Positions 7,810 through 16,486 of a stretch of 64,000 nt of DNA are shown here, piece by piece; position 1 is the stretch's first letter; the number at the start of each line of letters is the position of its first letter. This stretch comes from DAOUEX01 sp034430235 (GTDB lineage: Bacteria > Chloroflexota > Anaerolineae > UBA2200): contig CAYZGO010000013.1 in NCBI GenBank assembly GCA_964478075.1, positions 25,331-89,330 on the forward strand, read 5' to 3'. The position numbers were made by a program, and so were the translations under genes. The notes under the pieces were generated by a model that saw nothing but the letters and a program-made list of their open reading frames with translations, was not told the origin of the DNA and searched no databases.

Positions 7810-9909
7810 TCAGGCAAAGCCCACCAGCCGTCCGCCCTGATAGACCACAAACGTGATGATGCTCGCCATGGTCAGGGAAATGAGCAGCCCCATCAGCGTC
7901 CACTTCAGGCTGCGGGTCTCCTTCCATGCGGCCCACACAGTGACCAGGCAAGGCAGGTAGAGCATGAAGAACAGCAGGAATGTGTAGGCGGTCAACGGTG
8001 TCCACGCCTGGGGCAAGTAGTTCAGCACCTGCTCCGACTCCGCCAAGCTGGCTTGCAGACCATGAGTCATGGCCAGGGCGGGCACAATGATTTCCTTGGC
8101 CGGCAGAGCAAAGAGCAGGGCAGCCAACATTCCGCCGCTCAACCCCCAGGGCTGGCCCAGCGGTGCCAGCGTGCGCACCAGCCAACCAATGGCTGTATCC
8201 GCAAAGGGGACGCCGTGAGGCACATTGCCCAGGACCCAGATGAGCAGCGTGGCTGGCGCGGCGAACTCGACCGCCCGCCACATAGTATGCCCTACCCGGT
8301 CCACCAGCGACCGCCATATCACCTGCCAGAACTGTGGGCGACGATAAGGATGCATCTCCAGCACGAAGCCGCCCGGCTCTCCCCGAAAGATTGTTTTGTT
8401 CAGGATAAAAGTGGCCAGAAAGGCGGCCCCCACGCTAAGAAAAAACAGGGAGAGCATCACCGGGAAGGCCCTATCGCCAAAAAGGGCGATCGCCAAGGCC
8501 ACGCCTGCGCCGTAACTGCCGCTGCAGATAATCAGCGGCCCAGTGAGGATGGCCGCCAGTCGGGCCTTCTTGTTTTCGATGATTCGCGAGGCCAGCACGC
8601 CGGTCACGTTGCAGCCCAAACACATGCCCCAGGTGAGCCACTGCTTTCCCTGGGAACCAACTGCTCGCATGGGCCGATCCAGATTAAAGGCCACGCGGGG
8701 CAAGAGACCCAGGTCTTCCAGCAGGTCAAAGGCAACGAACAGGATGATCATGGGGGGCAGCATGGCCGCGATGACCGTCCCCGTGCCCATGAGCAAGCCA
8801 TCCACCAGAGCCCCGGTCACCCACCATGGGGCCTGAATGCTCGACAGCCAGGCATCGACGATGTGGATCAGCCAGGAGAAGCCGGTTTCCAGCCATCCGC
8901 CCCCGATCTCGCCGCCCTGAATCGTTATCCAGAAGACGAGACTGAGCACCGCCAGCATGATCGGCCAGGACCAGAACTTGTGAGTCACAATACGGTCAAT
9001 GCGCTCGGTCAGGCTTTCTGACACCGGACGCAGGCGATGGGCCACCCGGTGTACCACATCGTGCGCAAACTCAAAGCGGCGGCGTATGATCTCCACCTTG
9101 GCATCAGGCCTGATCCCCTCGCGCAGGCGCTCTGCCCGGTTCCATACAGCCTGCAGGGCCCTGGGCGAAGGAGATGGGGTGCCCTCACCTTGCCTCAGGC
9201 AACAGGCCACCAGATCTCCCTGCTGGAAGGCCCCGGTTATCTGAGGATCATCCTCCAAGAGCTTGAGTGCCACCCAGCGGCTCCGGCCATCAATCCCTAG
9301 ATGAAGCAGGTCAGCCTCCAGAGTCTCGACGTATCCCTCGACTGTCAGCCCGTAGTCCATCGCCACCGGGTGGGTCTGCCGTCGCCCAGCGGCCACCTCC
9401 ACTACCGCCGCCACCAGATCCGGAAGACCTTCTCCTTCTGTGGCCACAGTGGGCACCACTGGCACACCCAGGTCTGCCTCCAGAGCCCCGACGTCAATCT
9501 CCCATCCCTGGCGCCTGACCTCGTCCATCAGGTTAAGTGCTATTACTACTCGATCGGTCAGTTCCAGCATTTGCAGGGTTAGATTGAGGTTTCGCTCCAG
9601 GCTGGTCGCGTCCACGATGTCAATCACCACATCCGCCTCGCTGGAGAGGATATAGTCGCGGGCAATGATCTCCTCGGGCGATTGGGCGGCCAGGCTGTAG
9701 GTACCAGGCAGATCCACCAGGCGTATCTCCCAGCCCTGATGGTGGAAGACGCCTTCGGCCCGCTCAACCGTCTTGCCCGGCCAGTTGCCCACGTGCTGCC
9801 GGCTGCCAGTGAGGGCGTTGAATAGAGCGCTCTTGCCCACGTTAGGATTGCCAGCTACGGCTACCGTGATCCTTTTGTTCCCTTCATGGAAGAGCTCTGC
9901 GCTATCCAT
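7810..9909 (-). CDS. feoB: FeoB-type metal transporter with divergent gate motifs
   Basis: This membrane protein would import Fe2+ or another divalent metal, with a cytoplasmic G domain regulating it. It has 699 residues. The G domain shows GNPNVGKS (20-27), DLPG (66-69) and NLMD (126-129), followed by a helical linker and about ten membrane segments. The first gate keeps GCNV. The second, normally CSARLPVY, reads CSGSYGAGV, and the usual ATRT is replaced by ASRIIENKKARL. The gene overlaps the DtxR-FeoA-FeoA gene by 8 bases, so the two are translationally coupled. It is the only intact FeoB in the window. Because of the changed gates, manganese or another metal is possible. Confidence 0.92.
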   Translation of the reverse strand: MDSAELFHEGNKRITVAVAGNPNVGKSALFNALTGSRQHVGNWPGKTVERAEGVFHHQGWEIRLVDLPGTYSLAAQSPEEIIARDYILSSEADVVIDIVDATSLERNLNLTLQMLELTDRVVIALNLMDEVRRQGWEIDVGALEADLGVPVVPTVATEGEGLPDLVAAVVEVAAGRRQTHPVAMDYGLTVEGYVETLEADLLHLGIDGRSRWVALKLLEDDPQITGAFQQGDLVACCLRQGEGTPSPSPRALQAVWNRAERLREGIRPDAKVEIIRRRFEFAHDVVHRVAHRLRPVSESLTERIDRIVTHKFWSWPIMLAVLSLVFWITIQGGEIGGGWLETGFSWLIHIVDAWLSSIQAPWWVTGALVDGLLMGTGTVIAAMLPPMIILFVAFDLLEDLGLLPRVAFNLDRPMRAVGSQGKQWLTWGMCLGCNVTGVLASRIIENKKARLAAILTGPLIICSGSYGAGVALAIALFGDRAFPVMLSLFFLSVGAAFLATFILNKTIFRGEPGGFVLEMHPYRRPQFWQVIWRSLVDRVGHTMWRAVEFAAPATLLIWVLGNVPHGVPFADTAIGWLVRTLAPLGQPWGLSGGMLAALLFALPAKEIIVPALAMTHGLQASLAESEQVLNYLPQAWTPLTAYTFLLFFMLYLPCLVTVWAAWKETRSLKWTLMGLLISLTMASIITFVVYQGGRLVGFA

Positions 9910-10906
9910 TTCTCACTTCCTCTACCAGGATGCTACTGGCGTCACTGCGGCGCATGGCAATGCTCGTGCCCTTGACGTAGTACTCGACTGGATCACCCAG
10001 GGGTGCCGCTCGAATCACAGTCACCTCAGCGCCAGGTACCAGGCCCATGTCCAGCATGCGCCGCTGCCGTTTGCCGTCGCCTCTGACTTCGGTCACCACC
10101 GCCCGGCTGCCTACCGGAAGCTCGCCCAGAGGGACGGGCAGCACGGGCACCGGCACAGCGTGAACGCGGCCGGCGGCCGCCGTTGCCAGGGGGAAGATGT
10201 CCTCATTAACCTTCACCCTGAGATGCTTCGGTTGGCGTTCAACTATCTCCACCTCAGCGCCAGGCACCAGGCCCATAGCCACCAGTTGGGCCAGGAGGGC
10301 CGGCGGCTCATCTTCCACGTGCAGGATGCGCAGCCGGTCGCCGGGCGTGCAAATGGCCAGAGGACTACCGGCCGGGGGAGGCACCTGACGGCCGGCATCG
10401 GGGATGATGTCGCCGTGGGGGTCCCAGGCGGGGTGGCCGAGTTCCAGGTCCAATTCCGCCGCCTCGTCCGGGGTCGTCTTGTGCTCCCGCCGGTCGGCCT
10501 CGACGTGGACAGCCTCCATGGGCATCCCTTCCCGGTCCACCAGGTAGCGCTCCCACAAGCGGTGGATCCGGATCAGCTCCTGAGCTCGCTCCAGACCCTG
10601 CGTTGTCAGGCGGACGCCCACGCTCACGTCCCCCTCAGCCCAGGCAAAGGCCACCAGTGCTTCCATCAGATTCTCGGCCATCTCGACCGAGAGGCCCATC
10701 GCCCGGGCCAGGGCCTTGGCCTTCACGGCAGACCCATCCTGTTGGAGCTTATAGATCTCTTTGAGAGCGTCTTCCATCTCGACAAGACGGGATGGCTTCG
10801 GGCGCGCCGCAGCTTGTGGTCGCCGCAGCAGCGCCCACAACAGTAGGATAGCCAACAAGACAGATATAGCCGGACACAGCCAGTCAGACATATCAAAAAC
10901 CCCCAA
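9902..10906 (-). CDS. Membrane-anchored DtxR-like protein with two FeoA domains
   Basis: This protein has 334 residues. A hydrophobic segment (about 8-28) is followed by a DtxR-type winged helix and dimerisation domain (about 44-170) and two FeoA/SH3-like domains (about 185-255 and 262-333). Metal-site residues of DtxR are largely kept: HRLWE, and VHVEADRREH with Asp where DtxR has Cys. The two FeoA domains share the VPGAEV turn. The start is a TTG with AAAGGAG seven bases upstream; the next ATG (10891) is too far from that site. It is coupled to feoB. It could sense metal and act on FeoB at the membrane, on DNA, or both; this is inference. Confidence 0.85.
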   Translation of the reverse strand: MGVFDMSDWLCPAISVLLAILLLWALLRRPQAAARPKPSRLVEMEDALKEIYKLQQDGSAVKAKALARAMGLSVEMAENLMEALVAFAWAEGDVSVGVRLTTQGLERAQELIRIHRLWERYLVDREGMPMEAVHVEADRREHKTTPDEAAELDLELGHPAWDPHGDIIPDAGRQVPPPAGSPLAICTPGDRLRILHVEDEPPALLAQLVAMGLVPGAEVEIVERQPKHLRVKVNEDIFPLATAAAGRVHAVPVPVLPVPLGELPVGSRAVVTEVRGDGKRQRRMLDMGLVPGAEVTVIRAAPLGDPVEYYVKGTSIAMRRSDASSILVEEVRNG

Positions 10907-11005
10907 TCTTGGTCTCCTTTGTCAGCACCAAGTCAAGCATGAAACGTAATGCACTATCCACGCATCATGCATCATGTTCTACACAGCATCCGGGATTTGG
11001 AGGTT

Positions 11006-12217
11006 TTACTCCCCTCCGTGCCCGGCAAGCTCGGCAATCTCCGCGATCCTGGCATCGAGTTCCGGCCCGAGGCCGACGATGTCGGCGCCCAGGAAGCCGC
11101 GAATGATCAAAGAGATCGCTTCACGCTCCTCCATACCTCGTGACTGCAGGTACTCGACCTGTTCGGGAACGATCTTCCCGATACTGGCCTCGTGGCTCAT
11201 CCTGGCCTCGGGATGCAGAGCCATCAGGCCGGGAATGGACTGGATGAAACCATCCTTTCCAGCGTCAAGCACCATCCCCGCACAGTCAACGTGCGCCTGG
11301 CACGGGGCATTCCCGACGAGCAGTCCCCGCTGGTAGATGTGGCCGCCAGTGCACACGGCCCGATGTGCAAGCTCGGCGCTGGTGTCCTCACCGTTCAGGT
11401 ACACCTGGCCACCAATGTCAATAGTCGAGCCTTGGGAGCCCAGGATGATGGTGAAGTACTTCGCCGAGGCGTGCTTCCCGTTGAGCCAGGTACGGGGATC
11501 GGTCTGAATGCTCCTGGCCGGGCGCAGGGAGCAGTAATTACTCACGAATGCCCCACCTTCCTCGACGATTGTCCCCGAGCGAGGGCGCACCTCCACGTTG
11601 GGGCCCCAACTGTGGACCATCGTGCTGGTCAACCTGGCGTCCCTGCCCACGTAGCATTCAGTGACGCCAAGGTGGGCCGCGCTGCTCACCCCGTATCTCG
11701 TGGCGCAGCCCGTGATGAGGCAAAGTTCGGCACCCTCTTCAAGGATGACGATGTTGTGGACCGCCTGGGCGATGTTGCCCTGCGCGATGTATAGGCAGGC
11801 CTGGACAGGGAAGGTCACCTTCGCTCCCTTCTGCACACGAACAAAGTACCCCTGAGGCTCCGGCAGCGATGCACATTGGGCCGTGTACTTGTCCAGGTCA
11901 GCCGGCACTGCCTTCCAGTAATACTTCTGTCGCAGCCAATCGTATTGCTGCAGGGCACCAGCAATGGGCAAAAGTTCGACGTCGTCGGACTGAGCTGCCA
12001 GGCAGAGGGTGTGAAAGTCGCGGAGAATGTAGGTGCCTGCGCGGCCCTTCCCTTCGACGTACACGCCCACACTGGCCATCACCTTCGCGTCGGCTGGTTC
12101 CACCTGATCGGGGGAGATCACCGCCGGCGTTGGAGTCTCGGGTGTGGTGAGGTATCTGTCCGGGCCAAGGTCCGGGCCGCTCGGAGACTTTGCGGAGTCA
12201 GCGTTCAACACTTTCAT
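11006..12217 (-). CDS. SufB/SufD-family Fe-S cluster scaffold (SmsB-like)
   Basis: This is a scaffold subunit of a SUF-type Fe-S assembly machine, cytoplasmic, 403 residues. The core beta-helix and the C-terminal MSHEASIGKIVPEQVEYLQSRG block, with the His-Glu pair, define the family. The ATG overlaps the sufC stop as ATGA, so I chose it over an upstream ATG at 12250. No sufD, sufS or sufU lies alongside. A lone C-B pair matches the layout of the minimal SMS systems described in archaea and anaerobic bacteria. The next gene downstream is the DtxR-FeoA-FeoA protein, which ties Fe-S assembly to iron uptake. Confidence 0.88.
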   Translation of the reverse strand: MKVLNADSAKSPSGPDLGPDRYLTTPETPTPAVISPDQVEPADAKVMASVGVYVEGKGRAGTYILRDFHTLCLAAQSDDVELLPIAGALQQYDWLRQKYYWKAVPADLDKYTAQCASLPEPQGYFVRVQKGAKVTFPVQACLYIAQGNIAQAVHNIVILEEGAELCLITGCATRYGVSSAAHLGVTECYVGRDARLTSTMVHSWGPNVEVRPRSGTIVEEGGAFVSNYCSLRPARSIQTDPRTWLNGKHASAKYFTIILGSQGSTIDIGGQVYLNGEDTSAELAHRAVCTGGHIYQRGLLVGNAPCQAHVDCAGMVLDAGKDGFIQSIPGLMALHPEARMSHEASIGKIVPEQVEYLQSRGMEEREAISLIIRGFLGADIVGLGPELDARIAEIAELAGHGGE

Positions 12218-12975
12218 CCTTTCTGCCTCCTGAGTATACACCGGATGCACTCCTCATAACCGTGTTTGCGTATGGTATCGAGGAGGATATGGGGGTTCCC
12301 GGAGCAGCCTATTCGTCCGTCGAGCATAATGTGCGCTTTGTCGGCGTGCACGTAATCCAGGATCTGGCCGGTGTGAGTGATAATCAAGCCTGCCCTCCTC
12401 TGCACTGGCCGGCCCGCTTCTCTGGAGAGCAGCGCGTTCACCATGTCCCCCACCAGGGCCAGAGCCTCCAAATCAATGCCGGAGTCGGGCTCGTCCATCA
12501 TGGCGAATCTCGGACGGGTGGCCAGGAGCTGAAAAAGCTCGGAGCGTTTGATCTCGCCCCCGGACAGGGCGGCGTTGATGTCGCGGTCCAGAAAACGCTC
12601 AATTTGAAAGGCCTTCGCCAAATCGTTAACCTTCTGGGCGCGTTGTGGAGCATTTGCGATGACATAGTCGAGAACCTGCTGCAGCTTGACTCCAGCGATG
12701 GTAGGGGGGCGCTGCTGCGAGAGCCCGATGCCCAGCCTGGCCCTCTCGGTGATGTGCAGTTCGGTGATGTCATCCCCGTCGAACAGGATCTGCCCTGCAG
12801 TGACCCTGTACTCTGGATAGCCTGCGATAGCCATCACCAGCGTGGTCTTGCCACTTCCATTAGGCCCCAACAGGGCATGGACCTCCCCCTCAGGAATGGT
12901 CAGGTCAAGGTCGTGAAGTAGCTCCTCTCCGTCAACCGCGACGCAGAGACGCTTGATTCCCAGTATGTTGGTCAT
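12214..12975 (-). CDS. sufC: SufC-family ATPase (SmsC-like)
   Basis: This cytoplasmic ABC-type ATPase drives SufB in Fe-S cluster assembly. It has 253 residues. Walker A is GPNGSGKTT (38-46), the signature is LSGGEIKRSE, and Walker B reads MMDEPDSGID, the SufC hallmark, with Pro in place of the more usual Ile or Thr. The end is rich in Cys and His (EECIRCILRRQKG). It overlaps sufB by 4 bases. It lacks membrane partners, as expected for SufC. Confidence 0.92.
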   Translation of the reverse strand: MTNILGIKRLCVAVDGEELLHDLDLTIPEGEVHALLGPNGSGKTTLVMAIAGYPEYRVTAGQILFDGDDITELHITERARLGIGLSQQRPPTIAGVKLQQVLDYVIANAPQRAQKVNDLAKAFQIERFLDRDINAALSGGEIKRSELFQLLATRPRFAMMDEPDSGIDLEALALVGDMVNALLSREAGRPVQRRAGLIITHTGQILDYVHADKAHIMLDGRIGCSGNPHILLDTIRKHGYEECIRCILRRQKG

Positions 12976-13016
12976 TCTTTACCCTCCAATGGAACCGGTC
13001 CACTTCGCACTCGCCA

Positions 13017-13328
13017 CTAGAGCCAGAAGAGAAAGACCAGCGTCGCCAGCCCCATCAGCGCCATCCCGGTGGTGTCATCGGGCCGGTTGGAATTGTCGAG
13101 TTCCTGCAGCACCGCCGTCAAGGCGATGGGTGCCAACGACTCGCTCCCTGCAATGCACTGTGACCACTCTCGACGCTCGAAGGGAATGCCATGCAGTTCC
13201 AGTTCATAGGCCAATGTTTCCTCATCAACGCTCTCAACGAACCCCGGCCCGAATGTGTTGTGCACTTCAAATACTGCCTGCATCACCTTGCAAGATAATT
13301 CCCTGTGGATCACTTTATCATTCTTCAT
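13017..13328 (-). pseudogene. Truncated GxxExxY-family gene, copy 2
   Basis: The first 60 residues (ELSCKVMQAVFEVHNTFGPG onward) match copy 1 at 7204-7530, and the start has a GAGGGG site. Homology stops at ESLAP, just before the point where copy 1 is frameshifted. The last 35 residues are unrelated and end in a hydrophobic tail. The join carries CCGTCAAGGCGATG, also found beside the 27-bp repeats at 7604, so repeat-mediated truncation is likely. The 196 bases upstream hold only low-complexity ATTCGTG-type DNA. Confidence 0.65.
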
Positions 13329-13524
13329 ACATTCATTCCCCTCATTCGATATTCGTGCGATTCGTTCATTCGTGCCATTCGTGATTTCAGAAAGAGGCTA
13401 GTCGCCGTCTCTGGTCAGTGTGGTTGATTAACCCTGTGCGCGGCATACGACGCGGATTGTAGTCCGCTCAGAGCCTAACCACAAATCCGCACCGACCCTT
13501 ATGTTCTTGCCCCTGATAAGCATT

Positions 13525-14160
13525 TCACGGCTTGAGCTTCTTCAACCCCTCTACGAAATTGATTGCTGGCACCTCTTCCATGTATTGTCGGTATTCCTCC
13601 CCCCATTTCCCCAGGTTGAACTCATCCTCTGCCCTGACCAGGTATACAATCGCGCCAATCCATGTGGCAGTGTAGACTACTGCCAGGATTGTGAAGGGAA
13701 CCCATTCGCTGAGCACTATGGGAAGCAGGGAGAAGTAGACCATCTCAGCAAGATAGCCCGGGTGCCTGATAACTCTGTAGGGACCTTCTCTGACGATGAC
13801 TACCGTTTCATGCACATCGTGGCACCCTCCCTGCCTTTGCCTTCCATAAGCAACTTTCACCTCCAGGGATATCGCGGCGACGAAGAAAACCGCCCCTATG
13901 ACTATCACGACTGTTGGGAAGTCCACCCTCGGCAAGCGAGCGAAGAAACTCAGCAATCCCCAGCCGGACCACTTGGCAATGGCGGGAAGAAGCCATAAAA
14001 CGACAAGCGGACCAAACAACCAGCTACAGGCTCTATCATACGACCTTACGAAGCTAACATTCTTCTTCCAAAGCTCCTCCTTGACCTCTTTGGCAGTGAG
14101 GTCGCCTTTGCTCAGTATCTCCTTCACCAGTCCTTCTTCTCTTTGTCCTTCTTCACACAT
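13525..14160 (-). CDS. Isoprenylcysteine carboxyl methyltransferase-like membrane protein
   Basis: This is a membrane methyltransferase-like protein of 211 residues with about five hydrophobic segments. The family block VREGPYRVIRHPGYLAEM followed by the C-terminal RAEDEFNLGKWGEEYRQYMEEVP is typical of ICMT/phospholipid methyltransferase relatives that use S-adenosylmethionine. The open frame extends 51 codons further up, but GAGGAGGT stands 9 bases before the chosen ATG. It lies 37 bases downstream of the feoB relic on the same strand. The natural substrate is unknown; bacterial members are rarely assigned. Confidence 0.75.
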   Translation of the reverse strand: MCEEGQREEGLVKEILSKGDLTAKEVKEELWKKNVSFVRSYDRACSWLFGPLVVLWLLPAIAKWSGWGLLSFFARLPRVDFPTVVIVIGAVFFVAAISLEVKVAYGRQRQGGCHDVHETVVIVREGPYRVIRHPGYLAEMVYFSLLPIVLSEWVPFTILAVVYTATWIGAIVYLVRAEDEFNLGKWGEEYRQYMEEVPAINFVEGLKKLKP

Positions 14161-14197
14161 TCTCCTTCGACCTCCTCGCAATAACAGTTGGTAGAGC

Positions 14198-15842
14198 TCA
14201 CTTGCGGAAATCGGGTGCCCCGACGGCAATAGGGCACAGTTCAGCACGGGCCGGCCTGCGGACCAAGCGGGCAGGTCTGCACTCATTGTAGGGATTGTAG
14301 GTTGTGCCCTCAAGTCTCACCATCTTTGAGGGACTCTGCAGAGCTCTAATGAGCCCTGTGTCCTCCTCCTCTTCCTCCTCTTCACCCATGAGATCCACGC
14401 CAGGTATGAGGCTGATTGTCGCCTTGACCGTGTCCACAGTAGCACCGATGAAACTGGTGACTATCTCCTTGACGTCCTCTACAAAGCTCGGCGCTGCCCC
14501 CGGTTCCTCCTCCACCTCAGCCCCAGCGGCATAGATTTCACTCATCGTGCTAACCACGACTTCCTTGGCGATAAAGCCCGTGACCAGAGATCCAGCAGCC
14601 TCCCAGTCGCCAAAGCCTGCCGGAGCCAGTATCGGCGCTATTGCAGCGCTCACGTTGCCGAAGAGGCTATCGCGAGGGTTCTCTACTCCTCAGGGGATGC
14701 TCATCAGGAACCAGATCACGATAGACACCACCATGATGATGCGCCCTGCCTTGAGCACAAACGCCTGGCTCCGCTCCCACATGTGAATCAGGATGCCCTT
14801 GAGCGTGGGGAGGCGATAGGGCGGCAGATCCAGCACAAAGGGGGACCTGGGCCTGCCTTTGAAGATGGTGCGGTCAAAGATCACGCCGCTGACCATAGCC
14901 ACGACGATGCCCAACGCGTACATGGCAAAGATGACGTGCCCCTGGTTTTCAGGGAAGAAAGCGCTGGCGAACAGGGCGTACACCGGCAATCGTGCCCCGC
15001 AACTCATAAAGGGCACCAGCAATCCGGTCAACACGCGGTCCTTCTCACTCACCAGCGTGCGCGTGGCATAGGTGGCGGGCACACTACATCCAAAGCCAAT
15101 CAACATAGGCAAAAAGCTCTTGCCATGCAGGCCCAAGGCATGCATGAGGCGGTCCATGACAAAGGCCGCACGAGCCATGTACCCCGAGTCCTCCAAAAGA
15201 GCGATGAAGAAGTATATGAAGAACATCACGGGGACGAAGACCAGCACGCCGCCGACGCCGCCAATAATGCCGTCCACAACGAGCGATTCAAGCCAACTGC
15301 CAGTCAGACCGATTGCTGCCAGGATGGCAACAGTCCAGTTGGTGATAGGCCCACCGATCACACCATCCACCCAATCCAGGTAGTAGCCTGAAACATTGGC
15401 CGTCATCTGGAACACGATCCACATGGCGAGCAAGAATATGGGGATCCCTAGAACGCGGTTGGTGACGATCTTGTCAATCTTGTCAGAGAGAGTTAGGCGC
15501 GCCTCCATCGGAACGGAAACTGCTTCTTTGATGAGGCCGCTGATAAAGCCGTAGCGCCGGTCGGCGATGATGGTGTCCATGTCATCGCCATAGACGTTGC
15601 GCAAGTGAGCAATGCTCTTGCGCGCCTGGCCCAGGATTACGGCCCATCCAGACACTGCTTCCACCTTCGAAATAATGTCAGCGTCTTCTTCTAGCAGTTT
15701 GACTGCCAGCCAACGTGAGTTGTATTTGCTCAACGGGTTTTTTGCCCTCGATGAGTTGCTGCAAGCGGACAATCTCCTCTTCGACCTCACGTCCATAGTC
15801 AACGAGGAAAGCGCCCCTGGTATAGGCTAGTTCATGTGTCAT
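14198..15842 (-). pseudogene. Decayed membrane half of a second FeoB
   Basis: Translation could start at the ATG at 15842 ([20 protein letters not shown]), giving a separate gene for the FeoB membrane part. The frame is lost at a run of six T (15738-15743 on the plus strand), where one extra base shifts it into the frame that continues [11 protein letters not shown]. That frame carries canonical gates ([12 protein letters not shown] and CGARLPVY). It is stopped by a TGA at 14690-14692, after which the same frame continues with GNVSAAIAPILAPAGFGDWE. The last membrane helices after LIRALQ are missing and replaced by unrelated residues. Three independent lesions indicate decay, although single-base assembly errors could explain two of them. 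Confidence 0.8.
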
Positions 15843-15876
15843 GAGTAGTCATCATTTCTCCTTGATTTTCTCATCC

Positions 15877-16401
15877 TCAGGCTGCTTTCTCGAATCCGGC
15901 TACAGGTGCAGCCACCTCCACAGCCTTGGCCAGCAATTCCTTGATGCCTTCACCTCGACTCGCAACCGTACGCATTACGGGAGTGCCACCGAGGCCCTCG
16001 GAGAGCTTGTTAATATCAATCTTCAACCCGCGTGAATCCGCGATGTCGCTCATATTGAGAGCAATGACGAGCCTGGCACCGAGTTCCAGGATCTGAATGG
16101 CCAGGTACAGATTGCGCTCCAGGTTGCCGGCATCCACGATGTCAATGACCACATCTGGCTTGTCCTCAACGATGTAGTCACGGGCAACGACCTCTTCCAG
16201 CGAGTAGGCCGTAAGGCTGTACGTACCGGGAAGGTCTACGACTTTAATCTCGTAGCCATCGTAGCGGCAAGTGCCCTCTTTCTTCTCCACAGTCTTGCCA
16301 GGCCAATTGCCTACGTGCTGGCGCACGCCCCTAAGGGCGTTGAACACAGTGCTCTTTCCTGCATTCGGATTGCCAGCCAAAGCGATAGTTAAGTCTGCCA
16401 T
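15877..16401 (-). CDS. Stand-alone FeoB GTPase domain protein
   Basis: This is the cytoplasmic G domain of a FeoB whose membrane half is a separate, broken reading frame. It has 174 residues: GNPNAGKS (10-17), DLPG (56-59), NMSD as the NxxD motif, and a closing helical region. The stop is followed by an AAGGAG and then the membrane-half frame, which suggests a split feoB rather than a simple frameshift, though the latter cannot be excluded. It is the fourth gene of the feoA-feoA-hydrolase operon. With its partner damaged, its present use is doubtful. Confidence 0.8.
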   Translation of the reverse strand: MADLTIALAGNPNAGKSTVFNALRGVRQHVGNWPGKTVEKKEGTCRYDGYEIKVVDLPGTYSLTAYSLEEVVARDYIVEDKPDVVIDIVDAGNLERNLYLAIQILELGARLVIALNMSDIADSRGLKIDINKLSEGLGGTPVMRTVASRGEGIKELLAKAVEVAAPVAGFEKAA

Positions 16402-16486
16402 AGTTTTTCCTCCAGTCTAGAATTTCAAATAGATACGTTGATTGTGCTCACCAGCGGGTGCTAGGCGGGCGAGCCAAGTGCTTTCC

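Noticed and set aside
7708..9021. A 437-codon open frame on the plus strand opposite feoB.
   Set aside because: It is rich in His, Gln, Pro and Gly, lacks any family motif and is the antisense shadow of feoB.
14690..14692. The in-frame TGA of the feoB relic read as selenocysteine, since selA is in the same window.
   Set aside because: No convincing bacterial SECIS hairpin follows within 40 bases, FeoB is not a known selenoprotein family, and the same gene has a frameshift and a lost C-terminus, so a nonsense change is simpler.
15738..15743. Programmed ribosomal frameshifting at the six-base homopolymer in feoB.
   Set aside because: The shift needed is +1 (or -2), not the -1 typical of A-rich slippery sites, and downstream lesions make the product useless.
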